A DNA stretch of 64,000 nucleotides from Diogma glabrata (lineage: Eukaryota > Arthropoda > Insecta > Diptera > Cylindrotomidae), in the NCBI GenBank assembly GCA_963693315.1, contig OY856186.1:303062586-303126585 (forward strand), in the 5' to 3' direction. Below, one piece after another: positions 23,270 to 34,020 of the stretch; the stretch's first letter is position 1, and each line of letters begins with the position of its first letter. Made by a program: the position numbers and the translations under genes. Below the pieces are notes generated by a model that ran no database searches, was not told the origin of the DNA, and saw only the letters and a list, made by a program, of their open reading frames with translations.

Positions 23270-23541
23270 ATATATAATTTTTTAAAAAAATGAATGGAAA
23301 AGCACCTTATTCTTGTTTACTGAGTTTTATTATTTTTTATTTTTTAATATATACGCATTTCGAAAGCTATGCTTTCATCATCTGTAGTATATAAAAACTC
23401 AACTCAAAACAGTTTTTATATACTACAGATGATGAAAGCATAGCTTTCGAAATGCGTATATAGTAAAAAATAAAAAATAATAAAACTCAGTAAACAAGAA
23501 TAAGGTGTTTTTCATTCATTTTTTTTAAAAAATTATATTTT
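23270..23541. repeat. Near-perfect hairpin, ~130-bp arms
   Basis: The left arm 23,270-23,399 and right arm 23,411-23,541 are reverse complements with few differences. The core GCATTTCGAAAGCTATGC is exact, and the loop is only about 11 nt (CAACTCAAAAC side). It contains no ORF. Transcribed, it would form a long stem-loop. Confidence 0.88.
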
Positions 23542-23625
23542 CCTATAGCAACTGTTAAAACGTGTTATTATCAACTAAAATTAGAGGGAAAGTTGCACTT
23601 ACTCATTTTTTCGTGAAACTGTTTT

Positions 23626-25233
23626 ACTTCGGTCTGAAAGACCTAAGTATTACATTCATGAGCTAAAAGTGAAATTCTTACCCCCACTTTTTTTGGCATT
23701 TCTCGACGTTTTAGGACCTACTGATTCTCAAAAAGCAAAAAAAAAAAAATGTATGTCTGTCTGCCGGCCGGCCGGCCGTCACAACCGACGAAATCTAGAA
23801 AACCGCTGGACGGATTTGAAAATTTTTTTTTTCTAAAAATAGGTTTACTTAATAGGAAGAGCCGAAAGGACGATGTGTTCGATAACTGTACCGGAAGTGT
23901 GTCAAAAAAATCGTCAAGTGTGTCAAACAAGGAAATTTGCATATTTTTTGCTTAAATAACGTTCATTTTAAGTGATTACGAGTAGGAACATTGAATTTGG
24001 AGAAATCTTGATGGTCGGGATTGGTATGTGAGACCAAAATCCAGATTATTGCATTATAAGTATGTCAAAAAAATGTTGTCAAGTGTGTCAAAAGATTTTT
24101 AATTAGCTTTTTACCCAATTTTTTGGAAAAAAATAAAATTGTTTGTTTGAAATAAAATTTTATTATTATTATTGAGAATTATGGCATTATAAGTTTGTCA
24201 AAAAAATGTTGTCAAGTGTGTCAAAAGAGAGATTTTTATTTATTTTTACCCAATTTTTTGGAAAAAATAAAATTGTTTCTTTGAAATGAAATTTTATTAT
24301 TATTATTGAGAAATATGGCATTATAAGTTTGTCAAAAAATGTTGTCAAGTGTGTCAAAAGAAAGGTTTTTATTTATTTTTTACCCAATTTTTTTAGAAAA
24401 AAATAAAATTAATAGTTTGTATGACATGATATTTTATTATTATTATTGAGCATTATGGCATTATAAGTTTGTCAAAAAAATAATGTCAAGTGTGTCAAAA
24501 AATGATTTCATTTGTTTTTTTAGCCAATTTTTTGAAAAAAATGTAGCTGTTTTTATGACGTAAATGTAATTTCAAGTGAAATTGGACATGAGAATTTTTG
24601 AATTTGTTATAGTTTTTGAAATATTTTTGGAATTTTGAAAAAGTTTGTAGTTTTGATTTTGTAATAATTTTTGCAATATTTTTAGAATTTCGGCAAAAGA
24701 TTCAATTTTTGATTTCGTAAGAATTTTTGGAATATTTTTAGAATTTTGAAAAATTTTTAATTTTTGATATTATTATAATTTTTGGAATTTTGAAAAAATT
24801 TTCAATTTTTGATTTTGTAATAATTTTTGCAATATTTTTAGAATTTTGGAAAAAGTTGGAATTTTTAAGAATTTTTGAAATATTATTGGAATGTAGAAAA
24901 AATTTAAATATTTGATTTTATTCTAATTTTTGGAATATTTTTGGAATTTTGAAAAAGTTTGATTTTATTTAATTTAACAATATTTTTGGAATTTTGATTA
25001 TAATTTTCCGGCAACGTATTGATGTTTCGTGTTAATTTTGTAATAAATTTTTAAACAGAGATAAAAAATACTAGTACTTTAACAAAGAGTTATGTTTGAT
25101 ATACATCGCTACCCAAAACTAAAACCCATGTCCTCATAAAAGTTTTTTGCCGAAAACTATATCAAAATCCTTAACCCAGACCAAAGTCTTGATATCTCAG
25201 AGCTGTGAGATTTCAGCCCCTCCATATTTTTCC
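23626..25233. repeat. 1.6-kb repeat, copy 1, with internal tandem repeats
   Basis: It starts ACTTCGGTCTGAAAGACC and ends near CAGACCAAAGTCTTGATATC followed by the hairpin CTCAGAGCTGTGAG and ATTTCAGCCCC. The two ends are short inverted repeats of each other. Inside are a GCCGGCCGGCCGGCC patch, four to five ~120-bp tandem units (TTGTCAAAAAAATG, CAAGTGTGTCAAAA, ATTTTATTATTATTATTGAG), and a region of degenerate AATTTTTGGAATATTTTTAG units. Other copies lie at 56,667-58,617 and 59,411-60,232. The ORFs in it are chance openings. The family is not recognised. Confidence 0.8.
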
Positions 25234-25655
25234 TGATACTTTTAAAATACATTTATCATAGATTTTTCTTCATATTTTGGTCTTCTTTAACAAATGCTAT
25301 AGAAAAAAATGTTGTATTCCACACGACGATAAAATTTCATTATCTTCTCGATACTCGATACTTAAAATCGCTCTCGAAGATAAAGTGCAATTTTATCGTG
25401 TTGTACAATAAATAACTACTATCTTGTTTAGTTTTGAACAAACCAAAAAAAATGTATGTTTTATATGTTTAAATTTGTATACATATATGGAGAAATGAAT
25501 GAAAGCAAATATTTGAAACACTGGACAAAAAGAAAGAAATTTGATGTTCATAAAATATTATTTTAAACGGTTTAATTCAATTTAAATTGTTAATTGTTGT
25601 TGGTTTTTGCGCTCTGTTTTACTGTGCACTTTTGTGCAACGCAGGACCGGCCCTG
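25234..25655. other. Right end of the hAT-like element
   Basis: AT-rich sequence without genes, ending in the CAGGG-type terminal repeat. Confidence 0.5.
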
Positions 25656-25919
25656 GATCCATCCATGGTTTCTGGGAGTGGTTTTCTGGTCGTCTAAGTA
25701 TTCCCTCAGCATCGCTTAAATGGTTTTTGATTTCTCTTATGTTTCGGCAATATGGTTTTGATATCTCTCTTCAGTTTAAGCATTCTGTAGTGATGAGGTG
25801 TTAAAACTTTCCGATGATTGAATTTTGGAATGTCTGCATTGGAAAATTTAAACTTTTTCTTAGCACATACAAGAAAATGTTCACTTGCAATGTATACACC
25901 TCTAAAGGATCGTACATCC
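25656..25919 (-). pseudogene. Decayed RTE copy, endonuclease part
   Basis: GATCCATCCATGGTTTCTGG onward follows RTE-1 positions about 9887-10,196 (minus-strand coding). The codon matching the RTE-1 stop reads CAG here, which shows the RTE-1 TAG is a derived nonsense change. Several indels and a deletion after GTCTAAGTATTCCC are visible. Confidence 0.8.
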
Positions 25920-27018
25920 ATCCAAAGATGATCACTACCCAGCTAGCACAGATTTCGATTTGTAACATAAATATGTTACAATTCGGGTGCAATTTAGTTT
26001 TTTTAAACAAGTTTAGTAACATATGGGTTATATTACAGTTTCGACTTAGCGATTGGCAACAAATCATTCGGCTCAGTTACAATACTGTTTTTTTTGTTAC
26101 GGAAAAATACACTTGTTGTTAAAATGTTTCATAAAAGTTGCAGAGGCAGAAGTTAGGTTTAAGTTAAATTAACGTTAGTAAAACTTTTATTTTTATAGCG
26201 CATCTTAAGAATGTTATTTTATTGTAGTTGTCACAAATCCAGTAACGAGCTAGCAACCTTGATGTGACTAGCATATTTTCCTCAAATTACTGTAACAACG
26301 ACCTTGCAGCGAGGTTTTTATTTAGTTGCAATGACAGAAAAAACAAGGACGCTACAATGAGGTTCTTATACAGTTGCCATGACAGACGAAGAGAACGGAT
26401 CGAGTACTATAATTTTAGATCGCCAATTAGTAACAAGGACGCTGCAATGAGGTTTTTATTTAGTTTCAAGAACTTTGGAAGCAATCTGTCTTGAAGCTGT
26501 ATGTTCGCCATATTTTTCGTTGTTCTATGTATTTCCTACACCATGCGGTTTTATTTGAGAAAAGTCTAATGCGATTTACTATAGTATTATTTATTTCTTC
26601 TAATACTTTACGGTGCAATATGACACTAGGAGCGTTACAAAATGTATTTAGATATATATTTGTGGATTTATGGTTATACTAAAAATTCGAAAATTTTTCA
26701 ATTTTCCAATTATTTGCCGAATTTTCAATTTTTGGGTGGCGCATAAATTTGCCAGAGGTAAAACAACCACATCCATCGACCAAATGGCATCCGTTATAAA
26801 ATTTTAGTCTAAAATCGTGAAATTTTTCATATTCAAAGTACTTATTGAGTAATGTCTGACTTTTATAACTTATAAAACTTATAAATTATTTCAATAAAAA
26901 TCATGTAAAGAAATACTTAATAAAAACAATTTTAAAACATTTTTTTTTTTTTTTTTTTAATAAGAAGTGTTGTGAAGTAGGAATTACAAAATGTGTCACA
27001 ACAACACATAGATACCTT

Positions 27019-29925
27019 TTAAGACGTAGGTCCCACAACAACATGCGTGTTGAGGTATAGGTGGACGCTTTTTTTAAATCTTTGTGGATTGAAAGCACTC
27101 GAGACTATTGATTCGGGCAAAGCATTCCATGTGTACGATGTACGCACAAAGAAATCTCTTTGCATTCTATTACTATGAGAGTGAGGAATCTCGACAGTTC
27201 GACCGCCCGCACACACCGATTGACGAGTAAAACGGGGAAAAACATATGTCTGAGGCATTATGGACCTGATTTCATCCGAGCACTGCTGGTGACGATATTT
27301 ATAAAAAACAACGAGATCAGCAACAGTGCGACGATGTTGCAGGGAATCAAGACCTAATGTTAAATCTCGATCACCAACAATTCGTATAGCTCGCTTTTGA
27401 ACAGAGTCCAAAAGAGCCAGGATAGTAACAGATGCAGCGCCCCAAACTTGACAACAATACTCCATACAGGGACGAATATAGGACTTATAAATGTGGAGTA
27501 ATTGATGCGAAGTAAAATATTTTTTACATCTATTGAGGAGGTCGAGTTTTCTTGACGCGCTCTTTGCCATGGCCATTATATGATCGTTCCAAAGTAAGTC
27601 ATTGGATATTGTGACTCCCAATAAACGAATGCTTTCACATTCGCGTATTTGGTCGTCACACATATTAATTGAAATATCGTTGGGAAACTCGGTCTTTGAT
27701 CTGGAAACAATCAATAGCTGTGTTTTGGTGGAATTAAAATTGACCAAATTTTTGTCACCCCAATCGGCGACTTTTTTTAGGTCCTCGTTTATATTTATGG
27801 CAGCGTCTCTCCGGACGGGATTTATTCGTTCATGCATTTTATCCTTTGAAGATAGGGGGACGAATGACTTGTGCAGTGTACTATTATCTGCAAAACTATT
27901 TATTGGGTTACTGGTGATTTGTAACAGTTCGTTGATATAAATTAAAAATAAAGTGGGAGATAAGACTGAGCCTTGGGGTACACCAGCGTTAATTAATTTG
28001 GACTCTGAAGAAAAGCCATCTATAGACACCGAGATGTATCGGTTAGACAGAAAATTTTTAATCAACTTCACGACTGCGGGATGAAAACCGTACGCAACGA
28101 GCTTGTTGATCAAGTTGGCATGCCAAATTCGATCAAATGCTTTTGAGATGTCTAATGCGATCACGTACGTTTCACCACCTTTCTCAAGTATGCTATTCCA
28201 AATATGTGCCACATAGTTCAATAGATCGGTTGTTGATCTTTTGTTTCTAAAACCGTATTGGCTGTCAGATATCAAATGGTTGTCTTCCAAAAATTTGGAT
28301 ATGTGTGAATTAATATAGTGCTCGTATATTTTAGACATGACTGGGAGTAAGGCTATTGGTCTATAATTTGAAATATCACATTTCGTTCCTTTTTTTGGGA
28401 CAGGCTGGACATTGGCCAACTTCCAGCAGGATGAATAAATACCAGATTTATAGGATTTATAAAATATTTTGGTGAGGGTTGGTGCAAGTTCTTTTGAAAA
28501 TGTTTTTAGAATAACAGGAGGAATGTTGTGCAGACCAGAAGCTTTGTTGTTGTTTAACCCCCTTAAAAGTTTTTCGACAATTTTGGGTTTGAAATGTAAT
28601 TGTTTCATATTAACTCCTGAAGACTGGATTTGGGGTATTTCTTTAGGAGTTTCTAAAACTGTTGAATTTGAAGCAAAGCGTTCCGCGAACAATGTAGCTT
28701 TCCTTGCAGGGTCAGTAATGATTGAGTCACCATCAATGATAGGAGGGATAGAAGATTTAGTACCACAATTTAAAGAATTAATGGCACTGTAAAAACTTTT
28801 GTCAGAAATTGACATACTCGAAAGTTTTGCCGCTTTCGCTCTGTCAATCTCTGCTTTTTCGTTTTCGATTATCTGGTTTGATATTTTATTAGCCTTTAAA
28901 TATTGGGATCGATTAACAGAGTTCTTTTTATGAATCCAAATATTAAATAATCTACGTTTGTTTCTAAGAGCCAATTTGGCTGCTTTCGAAAACAAATATT
29001 TTTGTTGGGGTTTCATTATTGAAAAGGGAACGAATTTGTTAATACCGAATTGAATGGTTTCAGTAAAGTTTTGAGCAGAAACATTTACATCGTCAGTATA
29101 AAAGCAATGACGATCAAAAGGGAAACCTTGAAAAAAACTTCGGAGACCATTGGTGTCCATTTTTGAAAAGTGAAATATTTTACGGGATTTGGGAACTCTA
29201 GTTTGTAGCAAATCAGTTTTGATAACTGATGTGATTAGATAATGGTCAGAATTTCCAATACTACCCTTATCGACATCGACACTCGTAATATCTGGCATAG
29301 ATGTGAGATAAAGGTCTAAGAGAAAACTTTTATCACCGCCATTACGAGGAGTGAAAGTTGGGCTTTTTACAATCTGCGTCAGGTCGTGCGATGCAGCAAA
29401 TATTTCTGCCTGCCTTCCATTGTTGTCGTCGGTCATTTTGGAAAATTCCAACCACGATTTGTTGTGGACGTTGAAGTCACCGGTAACGATAACCTCACAA
29501 CTTTGAAATTGTGCTCTAATTTCGTCGACAACATTAGTCAAGTCATTAAAAAAATTGGGATTATGTTTGTTTGGGGACCGGTATAGAGCTATTGTGAAAA
29601 AAGAAATTTCAGGTAGACAAACCTTTAATACTACTGTACTGTAGCCATCACCATGTACTTCATAATTTGGAAAGCGTTTATATGCAACACTCTCATGAAT
29701 ATATGCACATACACCTTGATGGAGTTTAAAAGCTGATTCAAGCCCATATTTGGGATTTAGTGTTACGTCATAGGGATAGTTTTCAGAAACTTGTGTTTCT
29801 GTAAGAAAAAGAATATGCGGTTGGTCGTGCTCGAGATGATGTTGCACGGCGTCCCGGTTGGCATTCAATCCACAAATATTTTGAATGTGTATTTTAAAAA
29901 GTTTTTTATCAAATGTGATAATCAT
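27019..29925 (-). CDS. CR1/Jockey-type LINE endonuclease-reverse transcriptase
   Basis: This 968-residue open frame has an APE endonuclease (HIQNICGLNANRD, LFLTETQVSE, YRSPNKHN, VTGDFNVHNKSW, NSDHYLI) and an RT (PVPKKGTKCDISNYRPIALL, YGFRNKRSTTD, ALDISKAFDRIWH, GVPQGSVLSP). The catalytic box expected as FADD reads FADN (GAT AAT near 27,885), whereas the related copy at 62,708-63,235 keeps FADD. The C-terminal region (YIRPCMEYCCQVWG, LDSVQKRAIRIVG, WNALPESIV) is complete. The change should impair polymerase activity, so this copy is probably inactive despite its open frame. The clade within CR1/Jockey is not resolved. Confidence 0.92.
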   Translation of the reverse strand: MIITFDKKLFKIHIQNICGLNANRDAVQHHLEHDQPHILFLTETQVSENYPYDVTLNPKYGLESAFKLHQGVCAYIHESVAYKRFPNYEVHGDGYSTVVLKVCLPEISFFTIALYRSPNKHNPNFFNDLTNVVDEIRAQFQSCEVIVTGDFNVHNKSWLEFSKMTDDNNGRQAEIFAASHDLTQIVKSPTFTPRNGGDKSFLLDLYLTSMPDITSVDVDKGSIGNSDHYLITSVIKTDLLQTRVPKSRKIFHFSKMDTNGLRSFFQGFPFDRHCFYTDDVNVSAQNFTETIQFGINKFVPFSIMKPQQKYLFSKAAKLALRNKRRLFNIWIHKKNSVNRSQYLKANKISNQIIENEKAEIDRAKAAKLSSMSISDKSFYSAINSLNCGTKSSIPPIIDGDSIITDPARKATLFAERFASNSTVLETPKEIPQIQSSGVNMKQLHFKPKIVEKLLRGLNNNKASGLHNIPPVILKTFSKELAPTLTKIFYKSYKSGIYSSCWKLANVQPVPKKGTKCDISNYRPIALLPVMSKIYEHYINSHISKFLEDNHLISDSQYGFRNKRSTTDLLNYVAHIWNSILEKGGETYVIALDISKAFDRIWHANLINKLVAYGFHPAVVKLIKNFLSNRYISVSIDGFSSESKLINAGVPQGSVLSPTLFLIYINELLQITSNPINSFADNSTLHKSFVPLSSKDKMHERINPVRRDAAININEDLKKVADWGDKNLVNFNSTKTQLLIVSRSKTEFPNDISINMCDDQIRECESIRLLGVTISNDLLWNDHIMAMAKSASRKLDLLNRCKKYFTSHQLLHIYKSYIRPCMEYCCQVWGAASVTILALLDSVQKRAIRIVGDRDLTLGLDSLQHRRTVADLVVFYKYRHQQCSDEIRSIMPQTYVFPRFTRQSVCAGGRTVEIPHSHSNRMQRDFFVRTSYTWNALPESIVSSAFNPQRFKKSVHLYLNTHVVVGPTS

Positions 29926-31094
29926 TTGATCAAAATATAATTTGTTTTAAAAATGGGTAACTAAACAATAAATCCTATCATATAATAAAATATGACATAG
30001 GCCAATATTCCATGATAGGATGTAAGAAATAATAAACAGGTGGAAACAAAATTTTTTAAAAAATTTGAAAGGTTACTAAAATATTTATCCATATTGTTCC
30101 CACGAGTTTAGACGCAATAAAGGTCACCAACAGGCCTTCGTCTATACCTGTTAGAATTATATATACAACTGGGGGCGACAGGTGCCCAGAGGATGGTACC
30201 TTTGTGGTTTGACCCTGCAAGAGTCCTCTCTAGTGTGTACCCACCAGGGGGTGCCAATAACGGAGCACCTTCCCGCGACCCGGGCGGCTAAGCCAAGGTC
30301 CCCGTTCCCGCTAGACATGACAACAGGTTTACGGTTTGCAATAGCAGGCTAGAGCCCACTACACTCAGAGAATTTTGTTAGTAAATTTAATAACCGCCCG
30401 TTTTAAAAATGTGTAATAAGTTATTTTATCAACCTAATAACGATTTTTATTAAAGTAATTGCCACATTCGTTCGATTAATACTTTTTGTTATTATTTTAA
30501 TAAAAATGTTTATCAAAATAAAAATACGGTCAATATTATTAAAAAAATCACAACGGTTGATTAAACTAATAACCAATTCTTATTAAAATGATGAATTCAG
30601 ACAATCAAATAAAAAATTATGTGATTAACGTAGAGCTATTAAAATAAAAACATAAATTATTATTTTTGTAGTTAATTTTAATAACAATTTTATTAGATTA
30701 ATCATCGACGTTTTTACTTTCAAAACGTAGGTTATTAAATTAATAATAGTATACATTAATCTTACTTTAAGTTATTATTTTTAATAACGATTAATAAAAT
30801 ATTGGTAAGAATCACAGTTTATATCCAGACGCTGAATAAACAACTTTAAAAAATATTTAAAAGTTTTGTGAAAAGTTAAAGTGTTGTTAAAAAAATTGAA
30901 AAAGTAAGATTCTTTTATTAAACGATAAGAAATTTGATTTAAAACAAAAACAAATAGTTGGCAGGTAAACGAATTCATACGTTTGGTATGTGAAACTTTG
31001 TAAATTTTTGTACTGTCTATGGTGTGGTAAAAAAATTGGTTTTTCAGTTCCTGAAGCAGATTCATCAGACAGAACATGTAGAAATTTTGTTCGA

Positions 31095-32025
31095 TGAACA
31101 GAGTAGTTAGGCTAAAATTGAGTCTGCATGGGACAGGACCAAACAACTGAGACTCAGCGACATTTCAAAATTAAAATCAACTTCGGAAATTTTAACCAAA
31201 TGGAAGCAATTTAAATTGCCGCTTGGTTATAAACTGGTAATTAATAATTCAATATTAGTATATTTCAATAACATTTTAATTATAATTATAATAATATATA
31301 TATAATAATTATAATTAATTCTAATTATATTCCTTTTAAAATTTTCAGATAGACATTTATTTTAAAGCAATGTTTCCGAAAGCCAGCGATTTTGGTTGTA
31401 AATTACCAACCATTTATTCAAAAAACTCAGCCCATTTTTGAAGAACAAATTAAAGATGAAAAGTTAAGAGAGGTGGTTGAAGAACTTCGCAATACAGAGA
31501 ATATGACAGAAAGTAGGTTTTTTAAATTTGTTTTTTGGCTCCAAAAACTTGAAAATCACATACAACAGAAGCAGAATTCCATTCAAATTTTACAGCAACA
31601 GAATTTTTTGCTGTCAAATTTGTATGAAATTCTGTTTCTGTTTCTGATGTATTTGAATACCCGGCTATAAGCTAAAACGTTGTTTTTGGACATGTCATTT
31701 GTAATTTTTTTGAGTGAAAACAATTAAACCTATTCAATGTTAGATTCTGTAATAATATAATATTTTTCTGTTTTATATTATTTAGATGATATTCTGCTAT
31801 CAACTATGTATTTACTGCACAGGATACTCCGTCAAACCAACAAATAAAGTTTTGTAGCATAAAATTTATAAGAAATACACTGTTCGATATTCTTAAAACA
31901 GTTTTGCCATTATAGGCGAAAATGTTCAAAATGATGAAGAGATGTTACAAAAGTATTTCGATAAAAAATTAACAATTCAGCCTCTTTTGTTAATCAGTGG
32001 GTCTATAATAAAGCCAACTAGAATG
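31095..32025 (+). pseudogene. Decayed spliced gene of an unrecognised family
   Basis: A first segment encodes KIESAWDRTKQLRLSDIS ... LTKWKQFKLPLGYKL up to 31,236. It is followed by GTAATT and, at 31,348, TTTTCAG, which would remove 112 bp and join IDIYFKAMFPKASDFG in phase. After a frame break the text continues FIQKTQPIFEEQIKDEKL (about 31,405-31,680), and a last piece near 31,920-32,020 reads ENVQNDEEMLQKYFDKKL. Stops and shifts separate the parts. The style resembles uncharacterised arthropod proteins often met with transposons, but I cannot name the family. It may be the remnant of this element's own gene. Confidence 0.45.
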
Positions 32026-32096
32026 TTTTGATAATGTACGGTATGAAGTTTATACAACATGGAATAGTAGATTCTTGTATGAGCTTAGAATGAAGG

Positions 32097-32820
32097 CAAT
32101 TCTTCACGAGGATGAAGTTTCCCGAAACGAGCGTAGCGAGTGGAGGGAATCATCCGAGTGAAGAATTGCCATCATCCCAAGCGAATACAAGATGTTATTT
32201 TATCCACGACTGTAAAATATTTCGTTTAATTTCCAGTTTTCATGCAAAAATTTGTATCGCCATATTGAAATAAAAACATCAAAGATAGCGAAAAACAAAA
32301 CAAGTTTGTTGTTTAATTTGTTAGGAGAATATTTAATAAACTATAGAGCTGTTAAAGAATTTTAATCAAATTAACTAGTTGTGGAATGAATACAATTACA
32401 ATGGAAGACATACGCATGGAAAGCATATATTCTTTAGTCGTGGATAAAGTAATTGATGTGTGCTTCAAAATATTTTTTCTATGCAAAAAGTCAATTCACT
32501 AGTGAAAAAGAATAACAAATTATAGTTGCTATGGTTTTTCATATAATTTTATAAAGTATTTTAAACAACGTAACCATGAAAAAATAGAATATGAATTTTG
32601 AATGTTTTGTTGTCGATTTATAACTTTATAATTTATAGTAAACATCGATTATATATATACTACCATAGAAAAAATTGCATTTCCTACGCGAAATAAAAAC
32701 GTTTTTCGTTCGTAAACATGTCTGACTCGACGCTAGCGCGTCTCGTGAACATATGTTTACTCACGAAAAAACAATGTTTTCATCTCTTGTAGGAAAATAT
32801 ACTATTATTTATTCAACTTA
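32097..32820. repeat. Two imperfect hairpins
   Basis: GGCAATTCTTCACGAGGATGA (32,097) pairs with TCATCCGAGTGAAGAATTGCC (to about 32,171), with CGAGCGTAGCGAG at the centre. A second dyad has TTTCCTACGCGAAATAAAAAC (about 32,679) opposite GTTTTCATCTCTTGTAGGAAA (about 32,776-32,798), centred on CGACGCTAGCGCGTCTCG. No ORFs. Function unknown. Confidence 0.7.
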
Positions 32821-33551
32821 AAATATCCGCAATCAGCAACCAATTTTGGAATTTTATCCAAAAGTATTTTTTTACATTGAAAGGCGATAAAGAAAGAGCA
32901 CATTATTCGGTCCATTTGTTGAATGATTTGTTAAATTCAAATCAATAATATATATTATTAGTTTAGCTATGTAAATTTATTTTTTAATTAATGAAAAATA
33001 TAGTAAAATATAATAAATATTACTATATTTTTTATTTTATATACGCACATAGACTCCTTTTGTTCTTTTAATTTTTGTCACATATAAATATAAAAATACT
33101 TTAAAGCAAAATTATGAATTATTTTAGAATTAAAACTGTGAAATATAAATCTTTAAAATTAAATGAAAATAATTGAAATAAATAAAATCGTTAATAAAAA
33201 ATGTATGCTCTCTTTTATTTAAAAAGTGTAAAATATAAGTTCCATTATTAATTTAATAAGTTTCATTATTAATTTAATAACATCTTATTATTGATTTAAT
33301 AAGAACCTATTATTAATCTAATTAGATTGTATTATTAATCTGATAACCTAATATTATTTTAAAAACAACTTTATTATTATAATAATATATGTCATTTATC
33401 CAAGGGATACCTAATATAAATGTAATCCATTATGTTATTATTTCAATAAGAATTTTTATAAATATAAAAGCTATCGTTTTTAGATTTAAAATTTAATTTT
33501 CTTTTGTTAGTAAATATTACGAACAAATAATATTAGTTTAATAATGCCTGT

Positions 33552-33895
33552 TGTAGTGAGTCTTTATGAGCTCACTATATTTCATTATTAAAGAAAAGTA
33601 CAAGGTATATTTCTTTAATAATGAAATGCAACGGTAAGCAAAATATGCTTGGCGTGTGCAAGCGAGCACCGGAAAACAAATAATATATTTGGCATGTGCG
33701 GTGTCAAATATAAATGCTTACCTCATAAATCCATTCGAAATAAAAGCATACATTATTAGAATAGATATAGTAATTAATTAGACAACGAAGTGTACACACC
33801 TTTCTAAATAAATATAATTAATTAATTTAAATATAAACTCTAATAAACTATATCTAAAGTGTTTTAATTAATTGGTAACTAAAAAGATCTCATCA
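33552..33895 (+). repeat. Gypsy-B 5' LTR
   Basis: This 344-bp LTR begins TGTAGTGAGTCTTTATGAGC and ends GATCTCATCA. It reads the same as 40,293-40,636. Confidence 0.95.
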
Positions 33896-33908
33896 TGGAG
33901 ACCGTGAC
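33896..33908 (+). other. Gypsy-B primer binding site (tRNA-Arg-like)
   Basis: TGGAGACCGTGAC directly follows the LTR. It differs by one base from the TGGCGACCGTGAC primer site described for 412/mdg1-type elements. Confidence 0.7.
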
Positions 33909-34020
33909 TTCGTATAATACAGTGAATATAATAATGTGTGAAGTGGTTACTTTGTGAAAAAAAAAAGAAACTTTCAATATCAATTTATACAAATAAAACA
34001 AACATAAGTAATGTTCAGTG

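Larger units (their letters stand above)
21826..25655. mobile_element. hAT-like TIR element inserted in the decayed RTE copy
   Basis: The ends are CAGGGCAGGTGCAAG (21,826) and, on the other strand, CAGGGCCGGTCCTGCG (ending at 25,655). Short CAGGG-type TIRs are typical of hAT. The flanking 8-mers are GAGACATC (21,818-21,825) and GATCCATC (25,656-25,663), an 8-bp duplication with two mismatches. RTE sequence is contiguous across the two flanks. No transposase ORF remains. Inside are a SINE, a hairpin and the 1.6-kb repeat. Confidence 0.7.

Noticed and set aside
23718..23955. ORFs on both strands over the GCCGGCCG patch
   Set aside because: Short, overlapping on both strands and lost in the other two copies of the same repeat.
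30781..31146. 121-codon minus-strand ORF
   Set aside because: It is opposite the plus-strand remnant that shows splice-compatible coding text, and has no recognised motif.
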